From contig NC_073352.2 in the NCBI RefSeq assembly GCF_027580225.2, positions 32,096,501-32,160,500 of the forward strand: a DNA stretch of 64,000 nucleotides, given 5' to 3'. A model generated the notes under the pieces. That model ran no database searches and was not told where the DNA came from. It saw only the letters and a list, made by a program, of their open reading frames with translations. Positions 25,710 through 33,454 of this stretch are shown piece by piece; the stretch's first letter is position 1, and each line of letters begins with the position of its first letter. This stretch comes from Misgurnus anguillicaudatus. Taxonomy: Eukaryota > Chordata > Actinopteri > Cypriniformes > Cobitidae. The translations under genes were made by a program, and so were the position numbers.

Positions 25710-28700
25710 GTGTGTGTACGCGTGCGTGGGTGTGTACAGAAGGGCACGAGGGTTAGTGTAGTGCTCATCATCATTGCACGTCTCCAGTGTCTCTGTGTTT
25801 GTGCAAGTTAAACTGAAATGAGAAAAAGATGAGAAACGAGCAGTCATTTTCTGCTGTGGGAAATCCTCACTCTAGCTGATATTTACCACATCTATCTCTT
25901 AAGCTTTTATGACAAGAGTAAATTAAGCAATCATTCACAGCTTTAAGACTGTAATAGAAGAAAACAAACGCATCTTTATTCACAAAGATGGGCGACACCA
26001 CCTGGGTGATTCTCACAAAAACTTGTTTTTAAAAATGTCAAGCATGAAAATGTAAAAATTGCTTACATTTACTTTTTTTCCCACCAGACATTGAAAAACA
26101 AAGTCTGGAGTAAATGGGAACATTAATTTAAAAACTTTTACTTATCATTTAACACTTTTTGTAACATAATTTAAAAAATTAGTCCTAAAAAATCTCATTA
26201 CCGCAACAGTCAGAAAACATCAACACTGACATATTTTCAAAATGACATGACAAACCTGAAAGAACATCATTTGGAGATTCTGCACATGCATTTAAAATCA
26301 AAGTATTATGCTTCTATTAATTAAATTAACATTTAATAAGCATCTGTTGCGGTAATGATAATCAAAGTGTCGTGTAAGCATTCTGACAAGACAATATTTC
26401 AAATTAACTGTAAAAAAATGATCTTACCTGGTAGCCATCTTGAAGTAACTGGTCCATGTGCTTGGTCACTCAAAATCAAACTTTATTAAAATTCTGTATG
26501 TGTGCTTAAACTGTTCTCAAAAAGTGTTGTGGAGGATGAGAACATCAGTCATGGACACATCATTTTCCTAATTTTTCTTCATTTTTATTATACATGAATA
26601 TTCAGTAAATATTTTTTCTGTCATCTAAAGTAGTCTAGCAAAACATCCATTTATTTTTTTTCTCAATATTTTTGTGTTAATTTCATTAAATTACAACATA
26701 ACGCATGTTCAGACACAGCCGGACACATTGCGGTAATGAGAATTTCAGCAGAAAATTACATAAAATTTACAATTATAAATTCTTATGTTGAAATCACACA
26801 TTGTGCAAGGTAGAACACAGTATTGTGGTAATTCTGATGCTTTTTAATGTTACTATATTACACATTTTAAAGCTAAAATCATTAGTGCCGTGGTGTTTCA
26901 ATGGTTTTGTGAGAATCACCCACCTACATGCCAACACAACACCCTCACAAATAATCACTCTGGATCTGATAGCCTTTTTCATGCCCAATCATAATTTTTG
27001 TTGTTGTTTTTATTTATTTATAAAACCGGCAATATAAAAAATTTAGATACGAATGTTTCAAAATAATTTAGTACCATAATAAGGGCAATTTGATGTTTTA
27101 CCGCGAAACTACATGAAATAACCAATAAAAGCTAGTTTATGACACCCAAGGACAAAACAAACTGTATCCCAGATTACCTTTCCACCCTTTTCCAGGAAAC
27201 AACTTGCACACCCAACCAAACTCTGATGCCAAATGGACTCATATCCGCTCCATAACTTCTAGTGTTAAAGTGCCCACAGAGACCCTTTAAAAACCATTAA
27301 ATGCAAAGGAACACCATAAGCTCTACACCAGCACAGTTATCACTCCGACAGCTCAAGTAAGCCATTTTCAAGTCATTATTATGTTCGCTTCTGCTCTGAC
27401 AAGCCATTGAATGCTGCAGTAAATGAATAGCCCTGCTTCAGAATGATGAGTCAGATCTCAGAAACCATCTCTGAAAAGCTTCCTCTAATTCAGCTCACCC
27501 ACAACGGGGAACGGGAAAAAAGTAATTTGACAGCGTAAAAATGAAATGGCCGGAAATACCTGTCTTTCCTGCGGGCTAGCGGCCATTAAGGGCCGCACAC
27601 TGTGACAGTACTCGTCCTCGGGGCCCGTGCTGAATTATTCAAGGTTTAGTGTGTGTAGCTGAAACAGTCCTCTGCTATCTTCCAGTGAAACGGCAGAGGT
27701 TTGACATTTGCATTGATGTGATAATCGAAGGGCAAGCAGCCAAAGCTCTCTGATTTCAACGGCGACCGTTTGAGACCGTTCGAAAAGGGGAAGATGAGGA
27801 TAAATTAGGGTAGAAGTGGGAAGAAAATGACTCGACTCACTTTCTGTCAGTGTGGTCCAGGCCACTGAGCCGGACCCCTTCGATGGGGTCGTTGCGTTGG
27901 CCACAGGTGTTGCCGTAGCTGTCATATCCGAAGACCAGCCGTGATGCGCCTCCCGTCACGATGGTGAACCCACAGATGCCACACTAGAATCAAAGTGAAT
28001 CAGGATTAGTGTCGGCTTTAAAAACAAGCAGCTACAGGTAAATTAGTACAGAACCAAATTTTCAGCCATAGCTAATACAGGATTTAGAGGACAAGTTCGG
28101 TATTTTACACTTAAAGCCATGTTTTCAGATCGTTTATGATTAAATAGAACGGTTTTGACTGAAATTTCAACATATGTGGATGCCCTGAGAATTTTCGGGT
28201 GTTTGTGTTTCACCTCCCACCTCTACAATGGCTTTATAGGTGCACTGGAACAATCCTTCCTAAAATGCATTAAACTTTCGTTTTCGAGTGGTCAGGGGTG
28301 TTCACTGATATGCTCACACAAAAATCGCTGCAAAAGACGCATTCCAACAGGTTTTATCGTAGTTTTGTCCAACTCCATTGAGTTGTATTAGATGTGCTGT
28401 GAGGTACGGTATTACTCCGCGCCGGGAACTTTGTTTGTATTCTTGCAATTGGCAAAGGCGGATTAGCGCCACCACCTGGGCTGGAGTGTCTATTATTTAA
28501 GCTCTTAGCGGAAGAATATACGGGTGTGAGGCGTTTGGAAAAATAGCTCCACAAGTTAACAACGAATGCTTAAACACCTGTTGGAAAGTATCTTTTGCAG
28601 CGATTTTTGTGTGAGCATATCAGTAAACACCCCTGACCACTCATCGAGTTTCACGTCTTTGTAAACGAAAGTTTAATGCATTTTAGAAAGGATTGTTCCA

Positions 28701-31419
28701 ATGCATCTATAAAGCCATTGTAGAGGTGGGAGGTGAAACACAAACACCCGACAATTCTCAGGGCAGCCGCATATGTCGAAATTTCAGTCAAAACCGTTCT
28801 ATTTCATCATAAACAATCTGAAAACAGGGCTTTAAGTGTAAAATACCGAACTTGTCCTTTAAATAGAGCCTAATTACACAAAGTTTTGTCAATAAATTAG
28901 GAGGCTCCTTTAAATCTCCTTTTAACATCAGCAACTCTGCATACAACACACAAATTGCACCATAACAATGCGTGTTATCTAGTTTACAAAGACAAGCAAT
29001 TTGTCTGGCCGCACTGATTGTACAAAACTACTGCATAACACAAAACAACCACTGTCAAACATATCAATTGTGACCCAGTGAGAATACTAGGTGGACAGAG
29101 CTAACCAGCACAACACGACAGAAACAGAACACAAGCAAATTAACCAAAACTCTCCATGGATAAATAGAAAAGTTATTGTGGCATGTGCCAAACTAAACAC
29201 ACGGTTACCAATTTACAATTATAACCAGTGAGCTTTCACAATCTTTCAATCATTTGTGGTAACTTAATAAAAAAGTTAAAATATTAAAATAGGTAAAAAT
29301 TATTATAAATCATACTAACTGGCTACTAAATTGTTCACAAATCAGGAATGAGTTTAGTATTTGTTTGAATAAGACAATAATATTGTCGTAACAAGAAAAA
29401 TACAGATTTATTACAAAACATGTCCATACCTTTGTAAAAAAAATTAACCATTTAGTAACCATGTTTTTGACATAGTGATTACCACTAGCAAAACCATGGT
29501 TTACTATGATTTATTCATGGTTTTTCTAGCAAAGTTACTTGCTAAAGCCATGGTTTTACTAGAGATAAATAGGGGTGACATCATATTAATTTCCATGTAG
29601 GGCTTTATCAAACAATTACAAAAACAAGATAATCGAGGAAAAACAATTATTGTGTGATTAAAATATAAATTGCGTGCTGCTGGACCGATGTGTTTATAAG
29701 GCAATTTCGAAGGCATCACTGCTTTGACACGTGTAGCCTATTGCTATATACACTTACTTATTAAAAAGATTAAATAAATGCATGTTTTCAAAGTCACTGA
29801 GTAATCGTGTTTAATAATTATGATTTTGCCCATAATCGAGCAGCCCTATTTCCATGTCATGATTTTGAAAATTTGTAGGGATGCACCGATAAGATTTTTT
29901 GGGCCGATGCCGATACCAATTTAAACAGACAACTTCTGGCCGATATCGATATTAAACACTTGTATACAATACTATACAGTTGGTCTATTAGCTAGTTTAT
30001 TTCTGCATCAAATTATTTTACTGAACATGGATTGGATCTAATTAACATTCAACTGACCAACATAATAAGAGAGGCACAAATGAAGCTAAAACAAATATAA
30101 TAAGAAGCATGACAACCTTCGAAGGTATTTTTTGCTATTCAGCATTTATTTTATTAACAACATTAACTGATTTTTACATATAATGGATTTCTTTATGCAG
30201 TAAATTAATAAACAATCGGTATCAGCCTTTCTCGTGCTATTGCCAATATGCCGATTGTTTCAAATTCATAAAAAAAATCGTCCGATACATCGGTGCATCA
30301 CTAAAAATGTGCATAACCATGTAAAATCTGTACACTTTTATATATATAAAAAGATCCACAAAAAATATAGCAAAGTACAGCATTTAGCACAAGCCGTGTT
30401 AAATAAGCATGAAAACATGCCAGATGACACAGTTCATGATGTTACATTATATATCTACATAACTTGTGCATATTCTAAACATTACGCATTTTCATGGCAT
30501 AAACAAATGCAAATATAATCACATATTAAGCATATCAGCACTTGCATATGTAAATAAACAACTATCACATAAAGATAGTAAAACACAGCATGACCAGAAG
30601 TACATACAGAGCATGCATATATATATATATATAAACGTGATTTTTGCTATAATTTATGAATAACAAAAACTGATGCCTTACCATTCCCACACAGAACAAT
30701 GCAAATAACAGAAACCATGGCAGATCTGTGCAGCTTCGGTCCTCCAATGGTTTCCATTCTCTTTTTGTCCTCTGAAATACAAGAGTATAGTCACAGTGTT
30801 GACATGCTTAAACTAAAAAGTATCATTTATATACAATAATGTTGATTTACATAACAGGCAAATATCCTGCAAATGAGCCACTACACATATTACAGTGTGT
30901 AAATAAAAATAAACAATTTATTATCAAACAACGAGCCCAATAAATAGAAGATTCTAACCGAAACATAAATAAAATAATTTGTTATCCAAATAAACTTAAT
31001 AGCTCGTGTTGACACTGGATTGTAAAAGCTCAGTCAGAGCTTGTTTACTAACACACTACATCTGTGTGTATATTACGATCACATGCATCAACGTGCTGCA
31101 AAAAAACCCAAAGACCTGATTTGTATTTTAATGCAAATGCTATCTTATAAGTATTGCAATAAAACGCAAAGATCGCTATGCGCGACAGGCGCAGGACATA
31201 AAAATAATAATAATAGGATTACATGTACAGCAAGTGACAGTACAGCACTTCATTGGCCCGTCAAAGGCATTCAGTCGTGTAACAATGTATCACATCGCGC
31301 GAAACAATGTAACGAACATTCAGCGCAATGTATCAACATCCGCGGGAAACTCGATACATTTGTAGCATCGGAACGTCGCAAGCGTCGTCGCTCACCTCTG
31401 CGCTTCCACAGCATCCCAT
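3868..31419 (-). CDS. slc44a1: Choline transporter-like protein 1 (SLC44A1/CTL1), complete, 16 coding exons
   Basis: Multi-pass membrane protein of the SLC44 family; members carry choline (and, as reported for mammals, ethanolamine) across the plasma and mitochondrial membranes for phospholipid synthesis. I joined 16 exons, all in phase, to 671 residues (human about 657). Recognisable blocks in order: start MGCCGSAE with cysteines typical of N-terminal palmitoylation; [17 protein letters not shown] leading into membrane segment 1 (about residues 25-50); a large cysteine-rich extracellular loop (about 50-205) with [22 protein letters not shown] and [11 protein letters not shown]; then closely spaced membrane helices including [34 protein letters not shown] and [16 protein letters not shown]; then [20 protein letters not shown] and a charged tail ending MAPGTSSA (human MASGASSA). 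Fifteen introns, fourteen GT-AG and one GC-AG. Whether it is the a or b teleost duplicate cannot be decided here. Confidence 0.97.
4818..5112. mobile_element. Small foldback element hosting a SINE
   Basis: Arms of about 55 bp at 4818-4873 and 5057-5112 are inverse copies (e.g. GATAAGCTGCTGTAACTTA against TAAGTTACAGCAACTCATC). A tRNA-derived SINE has inserted between them. Confidence 0.6.
4891..5021 (+). mobile_element. tRNA-derived SINE with target-site duplication
   Basis: Contains an A box TGGTATAGTGG (4902-4912) and a perfect B box GGTTCGATTCC (4953-4963), the split RNA polymerase III promoter of tRNA genes, followed by a short unrelated part and an A-rich tail. It is flanked by the 11-bp direct repeat TTAAATAACTT (4880-4890 and 5022-5032), the mark of retroposition. 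The two ends do not pair into an acceptor stem, so it is not a functional tRNA gene. Confidence 0.85.
5113..5964 (-). other. slc44a1 intron 15 part next to exon 15
   Basis: No further exon accepted. The 231 bases next to exon 15 remain open in the exon 15 frame (stop at 5734-5736), coding for a 77-residue hydrophobic extension if the intron is retained. The rest is AT-rich with no recognised element. Confidence 0.4.
5965..6069 (-). CDS. slc44a1: slc44a1 exon 15, C-terminal tail
   Basis: Thirty-five codons starting [20 protein letters not shown] and ending [10 protein letters not shown]: the charged cytosolic tail. Acceptor CTGCAG, donor GTGAGT directly after the ATG codon of the final methionine. 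The human counterpart begins [10 protein letters not shown] and ends KPM at the same junction. If the intron were not removed the frame would stay open to a stop at 5734. Confidence 0.93.
6128..6506. mobile_element. MITE with TA target duplication
   Basis: Starts TCGTATTTTCCGGACTATAA and ends with the near-inverse form TTACAGTCCGAAAATTACGA, flanked by TA on both sides. Inside, GGACTATAAGTCGCA motifs recur in both orientations. 379 bp, no coding capacity; TA flanks suggest mobilisation by a Tc1/mariner-like transposase. Confidence 0.8.
6749..8312. mobile_element. Long foldback element interrupted by a second one
   Basis: Outer arms of about 330 bp are inverse copies: 6765-7089 (for example CTCATTTTCCAGCTCCCC, GGTACCACTTTTAGCATAG) against 7874-8290 (CTATGCTAAAAGTGGTACC, GGGGAGCTGGAAAATGAG). 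I know this as an extremely common repeat in zebrafish-like genomes. Its left arm is split by the element at 7090-7873. Confidence 0.8.
7090..7873. mobile_element. Foldback element nested in the 6749-8312 element
   Basis: Begins TGGCGCTTTTCCATTGCATAG and ends CTATGCAATGTAAAAGCGCCA apart from small differences; inner arm parts GGTTTAGTTTAGTTTGGGTC and GACCCAAACTAAACTAAACC also pair. Flanked by TAT on both sides, perhaps a 3-bp duplication. No transposase. Confidence 0.75.
8380..8870. repeat. Dispersed repeat of MITE type
   Basis: Sequence with CTCCATTTTAAAATGCCCAAC and the ending GGGTGACGTCACGGACACC plus TTTTTTACAGTCTATG is familiar from many cyprinid loci. I did not find clean terminal repeats, so the limits are approximate. 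Confidence 0.5.
9166..9964. mobile_element. hAT element, 8-bp target duplication GTGGATAC
   Basis: Terminal inverted repeats TAAGGGTGTCACGA and TCGTGACACCCCTA with exact 8-bp duplications GTGGATAC at 9158-9165 and 9965-9972. 799 bp, non-autonomous; carries an (AAT)n run at about 9805-9858. Lies in intron 14 of slc44a1. Confidence 0.92.
9805..9858. repeat. (AAT)n microsatellite
   Basis: About 18 AAT units inside the hAT element. Confidence 0.9.
10691..12122. mobile_element. hAT element, 8-bp target duplication AATATATG
   Basis: Terminal inverted repeats CAGGGTGCGATTTGT and ACAAATCGCACCCTG, exact duplications AATATATG at 10683-10690 and 12123-12130. 1432 bp; no intact transposase, so a deletion derivative or non-autonomous. 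It ends only about 100 bp from slc44a1 exon 14. Confidence 0.92.
12222..12458 (-). CDS. slc44a1: slc44a1 exon 14
   Basis: Seventy-nine codons: [36 protein letters not shown] and [19 protein letters not shown], the last two membrane helices and the FAIDTKYN signature. Acceptor TGTGCAG, donor GTGAGA. Confidence 0.97.
12495..12946. mobile_element. hAT element, 8-bp target duplication CATATATC
   Basis: Ends CAGTGGCGGCTGGTGAC and GTCACGAGCCGCTACTG form the inverted repeat, with exact duplications CATATATC at 12487-12494 and 12947-12954. 452 bp in intron 13 of slc44a1, starting 36 bp upstream of exon 14, close to where the branch point must lie. Confidence 0.92.
13114..13251 (-). CDS. slc44a1: slc44a1 exon 13
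   Basis: Forty-six codons: [39 protein letters not shown] and FVLFLGK. Acceptor TTTCCAG, donor GTAAAA. Phase 0 at both ends. Confidence 0.95.
13565..13648 (-). CDS. slc44a1: slc44a1 exon 12
   Basis: Twenty-eight codons: [18 protein letters not shown] then [10 protein letters not shown], the cysteine-rich intracellular segment typical of the family. Acceptor TTTGTAG, donor GTGAGT. Phase 0 at both ends. Confidence 0.95.
14001..14235. mobile_element. Small hAT-like MITE
   Basis: Left end TAGGGCTGTCACGATTATGA, right end TGGTGACAGCCCTA: inverted repeats typical of short hAT elements. No clear duplication was found. Confidence 0.65.
14246..14815. mobile_element. MITE with AGGGCGCACTCACAC ends
   Basis: Ends AGGGCGCACTCACACTATCC and GGATAATGTGAGTGCGCCCT pair as inverted repeats. 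The right 240 bp are repeated, diverged, at 59571-59960. Located in intron 11 of slc44a1. Confidence 0.75.
15004..15160 (-). CDS. slc44a1: slc44a1 exon 11
   Basis: Encodes [39 protein letters not shown] and [13 protein letters not shown]. Acceptor CTCCAG, donor GTATAA. 157 nt, ends in phase 0. Confidence 0.95.
15345..15840. repeat. Unclassified repeat-like stretch in slc44a1 intron 10
   Basis: GGGTTCACACTAGCTGCGTT at the left is a familiar transposon end of the type seen in cyprinids, but I could not find a matching right end. No coding evidence on either strand. Confidence 0.3.
15950..16118 (-). CDS. slc44a1: slc44a1 exon 10
   Basis: Encodes [38 protein letters not shown] and [19 protein letters not shown]. 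Acceptor TCCACAG, donor GTCTGT after AAG. 169 nt; phases agree with exons 9 and 11. Confidence 0.95.
16218..16310 (-). mobile_element. Fragment of the 296-bp hAT family
   Basis: AGTGGTTGTCAAACTGGGAG followed by GAGATGGTGCCAGGGGGCC and TTATGACATTTT matches, in inverse orientation, the GGCCCC-rich end of the elements at 35576 and 47617. Confidence 0.65.
16435..17112. mobile_element. DNA repeat, copy 1 of 2 (other copy 52371-52998, inverted)
   Basis: Begins TACAGGGTTCCCACACCTTA and ends CGTGGGAACCCTGTGTA, an inverted repeat. Inside lies a block with GACACTTTGGGGACGCCTCC and GGGAACAACAGTTGCATACG. The whole block except the last ~95 bp recurs in opposite orientation in abca1 intron 7. It ends 87 bp downstream of slc44a1 exon 9. 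Confidence 0.8.
17199..17385 (-). CDS. slc44a1: slc44a1 exon 9
   Basis: Encodes [39 protein letters not shown] and [15 protein letters not shown]: two or three membrane helices and the strongly conserved [19 protein letters not shown] core. Acceptor CCGCAG, donor GTGAGA. 187 nt. Confidence 0.96.
17465..17631 (-). CDS. slc44a1: slc44a1 exon 8
   Basis: Encodes [20 protein letters not shown], a hydrophilic linker ([18 protein letters not shown]) and [15 protein letters not shown]. The linker is the most variable part compared with human. Acceptor TTTCTCAG, donor GTAAGA. 167 nt, ends in phase 0. Confidence 0.94.
17748..17837 (-). CDS. slc44a1: slc44a1 exon 7, followed by a GC donor
   Basis: Encodes [20 protein letters not shown] and LVVLASL (membrane segments 2-3). 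Acceptor CCACAG. The reading frame and the next exon force the boundary at CTGG|GCAAGT, a GC-AG intron; no GT donor nearby gives the correct phase. 90 nt. Confidence 0.92.
18074..18471. mobile_element. hAT element with near-exact target duplication
   Basis: Left end TAGGGGTGTAACAATAC, right end with ATTTACACCCCAA; flanks ATTATTTC (18066-18073) and GTTATTTC (18472-18479) agree at 7 of 8 bases. 398 bp in slc44a1 intron 6. Confidence 0.7.
19105..20230. repeat. AT-rich repeat with a ~144-bp tandem array
   Basis: The marker AAAAAGGTTCAAATTAAAT recurs near 19331, 19476, 19619, 19762 and 19907, i.e. every 143-145 bp; each unit carries two TTTATAAAATTAACTTGT(A/T)TTTAGC blocks. The left border contains a palindrome built from CACAAAAAAATGGCC and GGCCATTTTTTGTG. 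Lies in slc44a1 intron 6, ending about 500 bp from exon 6. Confidence 0.85.
20730..20899 (-). CDS. slc44a1: slc44a1 exon 6
   Basis: Encodes [33 protein letters not shown] and [13 protein letters not shown]: end of the extracellular loop and start of membrane segment 2. The human NIS glycosylation-type motif is DIS here. Acceptor CCGCAG, donor GTAACG. Confidence 0.95.
20986..21079 (-). CDS. slc44a1: slc44a1 exon 5
   Basis: Encodes [19 protein letters not shown] and ending CPKLPVPE, the loop segment preceding the conserved CAPVNISC-like block. Acceptor CTTTTAG, donor GTAATA. 94 nt. Confidence 0.94.
21506..21642 (-). CDS. slc44a1: slc44a1 exon 4
   Basis: Encodes [19 protein letters not shown], then [12 protein letters not shown] and RRFAMTN in the extracellular loop. 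Acceptor TTCACAG, donor GTGAGT. 137 nt; phases fit exons 3 and 5. Confidence 0.95.
22270..22990. mobile_element. MITE of the GGGGACAT family (split by an insertion)
   Basis: Begins AAAGGGGACATTTCACAAGA and ends TTTTCATGATATGTCTCCTT. Blocks AAATGCAAATGAGCTGATC, CCCCTTCTGACATCACAAG and CCAAAACTAAGTTACT are shared with copies at 37440-37735, 38641-38945 and 59960-60175. Confidence 0.8.
22623..22924. mobile_element. hAT-like element nested in the previous MITE
   Basis: Arms GGGCTGCAATACGATTTATC and GATTAATCGTTATGCAGCCC pair, as do AAAAGTTTTTGTTTACATCA and TGATGTAAACAAAAACTTTT further inside. The interior is AT-rich. About 300 bp. Confidence 0.8.
22991..23880 (-). other. slc44a1 intron 3, no recognised feature
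   Basis: AT-rich sequence without an open frame resembling any family, and without clear repeats. Confidence 0.4.
23885..24068. repeat. Dispersed MITE-like repeat
   Basis: GGTGCTTCATGATGCCATAG at the left and TGGCATCGCTGTGAAGAACC at the right, a pairing I know from many cyprinid repeats. Limits approximate. Confidence 0.5.
24068..25221. mobile_element. Nested pair of DNA elements
   Basis: Outer ends TTAAAGGCGGAGTGCAC (24068) and GTGCACTCTGCCTTTAA (near 25221) are inverted repeats. An inner element runs from about 24088 (GTACGTTTACATGCAACC) to about 25002 (TTGTGCATGTAAACATATCC), again inverted. No transposase seen. Confidence 0.7.
25646..25736. repeat. (TG)n microsatellite
   Basis: About 38 TG units, slightly interrupted at the right end (GTACGCGTGCGTGGG). 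The histidine/threonine-rich open frame on the opposite strand is an artefact of it. Confidence 0.95.
26000..26926. mobile_element. Inverted-repeat DNA element
   Basis: ACCTGGGTGATTCTCACAAA at the left pairs with TTTTGTGAGAATCACCCACCT at the right; the centre has GCGGTAATGA motifs in both orientations. About 927 bp in slc44a1 intron 3. Confidence 0.7.
27841..27983 (-). CDS. slc44a1: slc44a1 exon 3
   Basis: Encodes [17 protein letters not shown], then [14 protein letters not shown] and SGLDHTDRK, i.e. the end of membrane segment 1 and the start of the large extracellular loop. Acceptor TTCTAG, donor GTGAGT. 143 nt, ends in phase 2. Confidence 0.95.
28085..28863. mobile_element. Long foldback element
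   Basis: Arms of about 265 bp: 28085-28350 (AGGACAAGTTCGGTATTTTA, CACCTCCCACCTCTACAATG) and 28590-28863 (CATTGTAGAGGTGGGAGGTG, TAAAATACCGAACTTGTCC) in inverse order, around a spacer of about 240 bp. It lies 100 bp upstream of slc44a1 exon 3. Confidence 0.85.
29598..29848. mobile_element. hAT MITE, 8-bp target duplication TTTCCATG
   Basis: Ends TAGGGCTTTATCAAACAATT and ATAATCGAGCAGCCCTA, with exact duplications TTTCCATG at 29590-29597 and 29849-29856. 251 bp. Confidence 0.88.
29876..30303. mobile_element. hAT MITE with TAGGGATGCACCGAT ends
   Basis: Terminal repeats TAGGGATGCACCGAT and ATCGGTGCATCACTA; flanks AAAATTTG and AAAATGTG agree at 7 of 8 bases. 428 bp. It starts only 27 bp from the previous hAT element. 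Confidence 0.85.
30682..30771 (-). CDS. slc44a1: slc44a1 exon 2
   Basis: Thirty codons from [14 protein letters not shown] to FCVGM, beginning the first membrane segment. Acceptor TTTCAG, donor GTAAGG. Phase 0 at both ends. Confidence 0.95.
31396..31419 (-). CDS. slc44a1: slc44a1 exon 1 (start codon, 8 codons)
   Basis: ATG at 31417-31419 reads MGCCGSAE, matching the MGCC start of CTL1 in other vertebrates, and is followed by the donor GTGAGC at 31390-31395. The exon ends in phase 0 and sits in a local CpG-rich patch. Confidence 0.93.
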
Positions 31420-31780
31420 TGCCGGAGGGAGGTTAGGATCGCACAAAAACTAAACGCTACACCGCAGGAAAACAATAACCCCAACCTGCAGGGAGCTGAC
31501 GGTATATTTTTGACCCTGCATTAATTGCGTGTCACGCACTGAAACGACTCATCGATCACGTGCATCTAAACCGAGGGCTTTCCCCAAATATGCCGCATAA
31601 TAACGTTTGTACGGTCCTCTCGGTCCAGGTAAAAGGGATTATTACTTTGGGATTTATCGCCCTGCACTTCCTGGTGGGTTGAGCAGGTGTATCCGGAAAA
31701 AGAACCACAGCCGTCCAATCACAGAACGAGCTGGATGTAGGCGGGACCAACGCTGAATTTCGGGACAGTGGAGGAGCCCG
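31420..31780 (-). promoter_or_regulatory. slc44a1: slc44a1 5' UTR and likely promoter region
   Basis: Sequence upstream of the start codon is richer in CpG than its surroundings (about 31300-31760). On the minus strand it contains an inverted CCAAT box (CCAATC on the plus strand near 31716), a CACGTG E-box near 31558 and GC-rich CCCGCC-like motifs. No TATA box stands out. The transcription start cannot be fixed from sequence. Confidence 0.5.
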
Positions 31781-31950
31781 GGAGCTTTAAACCATCACTG
31801 AAGTGCTCTGATTTTGTTCAACTACATTAATTTATGGGTATAATACATTATGGGTTCTTATAAACGATTTAATAGCTATAGCAAATAATTACAAGTATGT
31901 CAAAGTAATGTTTATTATATTTGCGAATCATGGAGGTTTTCTCATTTTCA

Positions 31951-31979
31951 TAATAATAATAATAATAATAATAATAATA
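31951..31979. repeat. (AAT)n microsatellite
   Basis: About nine units of AAT. Confidence 0.85.
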
Positions 31980-32031
31980 GGGAAGCATAATAAACTCTTA
32001 TAAAATTATAGTTTGCTACTCTAAAACGATG

Positions 32032-32250
32032 GTAACCCTACTGAAAAATCCAGCGAAGACAAGCATTAGTTGGTAAGCTGGTCTAGCTGAGTTTTGGTCA
32101 CTTTTTAAGATAGTCTAGCTGTGTTTTGGTCACTTTTTAAGATAGTCTAGCTGGACATAAGCTGGTCAGACTGGAAGACCAGCTGACCCACCAGCTTGAC
32201 CAGCTTTAGTAGGCTGGGAGGACCAGCCTAGACCAGCTACTGCCACCTTA
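32032..32250. mobile_element. CAGCTGGT-rich repeat element
   Basis: Begins with CCCTACTGAAAAATCCAGC and is built of GCTGGTCTAGCTG / ACCAGCTTGACCAGC motifs in both orientations. Related copies: about 32924-32988 plus 33455-33561 (one copy split by the solo LTR), 33705-33945 and 59785-59945. Confidence 0.75.
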
Positions 32251-32273
32251 TTTTTTTAATCACCTATGCTTCC

Positions 32274-32816
32274 TTATTATTACTATTATTATTATTACTG
32301 TTATTACTATTATTATATTACTACTATTATTATTACTACTATTATTATTACTACTATTATTATTACTACTATTATTATTATTATTACTACTATTATTATT
32401 ATTACTACTATTACTATTATTACTATTACTACTATTACTATTATTACTATTACTACTATTACTATTATTACTATTATTACTATTACTATTATTATTACTA
32501 TTACTATTACTATTACTATTACTATTACTATTACTATTATTACTATTATTATTACTATTACTATTATTACTATTATTATTATTATTACTATTATTATTAT
32601 TATTACTATTATTATTATTATTACTATTACTATTATTATTACTATTATTATTATTATTACTATTATTATTATTATTACTATTATTATTATTATTACTATT
32701 ATTATTATTATTATTACTATTATTATTATTATTACTATTATTATTATTATTACTACTTTTATTATTATTATTACTATTACTATTACTATTACTATTACTA
32801 TTACGATGACTATTAC

Positions 32817-32855
<39 letters not shown>

Positions 32856-32857
32856 TA
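32274..32857. repeat. Very long (ATT)/(ACT) trinucleotide array
   Basis: About 585 bp made almost only of ATT and ACT triplets. It produces long fake frames on both strands (polyasparagine, isoleucine/threonine, isoleucine/valine). Confidence 0.97.
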
Positions 32858-32988
32858 TAAAAATGAGAAAACTTAAAACACAAACTTTAACAAACTACAA
32901 TCAAATATTTCAATCCAATGTTTTCAAAATCCTACTAAAAAATCCAGCTAAGACCAGCATAAGCTGGTGAACTGGTTTTAGCTGGCCT

Positions 32989-33454
32989 TGTCAGGGTTTT
33001 AAGACACTCAAGACACGAACCCAAATGCAGACTTTGACGACAAAGGAATTAATTAAACAAACGGGGTAAACAGGAAAAACAAAACCCACGAGGGGGCAAA
33101 ACAAGACAAGGATAACGCGACACTGAACTAACACTTAACTTAAACCAAACATTAAACAGACTAAGACTAGATTTCAAAAAGTACTCACAGATAACCAACT
33201 GGATATGCGACAAGACGAACGTGCACAGAACAGCAAACACAAGGACAATAAATAGGGACAAAGTAAATCACATACACCTGGAAAATAATCAAAAGTAAGG
33301 GATCGGGGAAAAAGTGACGAGACCCGGGAAATGCGTGGTCAGAATAAACCAATACTAAAACCACGCATCTCCCACATAGAACATATGTACTGTCAGAACC
33401 CTGCCATGCTAAACTAGATCTAAATACAAACAAGGATCTGGCAGGATTTTGACA
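32989..33454 (-). mobile_element. Candidate solo LTR, Ty3/gypsy-like
   Basis: A 466-bp segment starts TGTCAGGG, ends TTTTGACA (TG...CA rule) and is flanked by the 5-bp duplication GGCCT (32984-32988 and 33455-33459). Removing it and one GGCCT restores a continuous CAGCTGG-type repeat (TTTAGCTGGCCTCCCAGC). Read on the minus strand, the end with CTGCATTTGGGTT before TGACA resembles fish gypsy LTRs. No internal region is present. Confidence 0.7.

Noticed and set aside
25620..25847. 75-codon frame with His-Thr repeats
   Set aside because: Direct product of the (TG)n microsatellite.
31041..31436. 131-codon plus-strand frame opposite slc44a1 exon 1
   Set aside because: No recognisable domain; it overlaps exon 1 and intron 1 of slc44a1 antisense and has no splice or coding support.
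32260..32970. Long frames rich in Asn/Ser, Ile/Thr or Ile/Val on both strands
   Set aside because: They are translations of the ATT/ACT triplet array; all six frames are open because the array lacks stop triplets in those registers.
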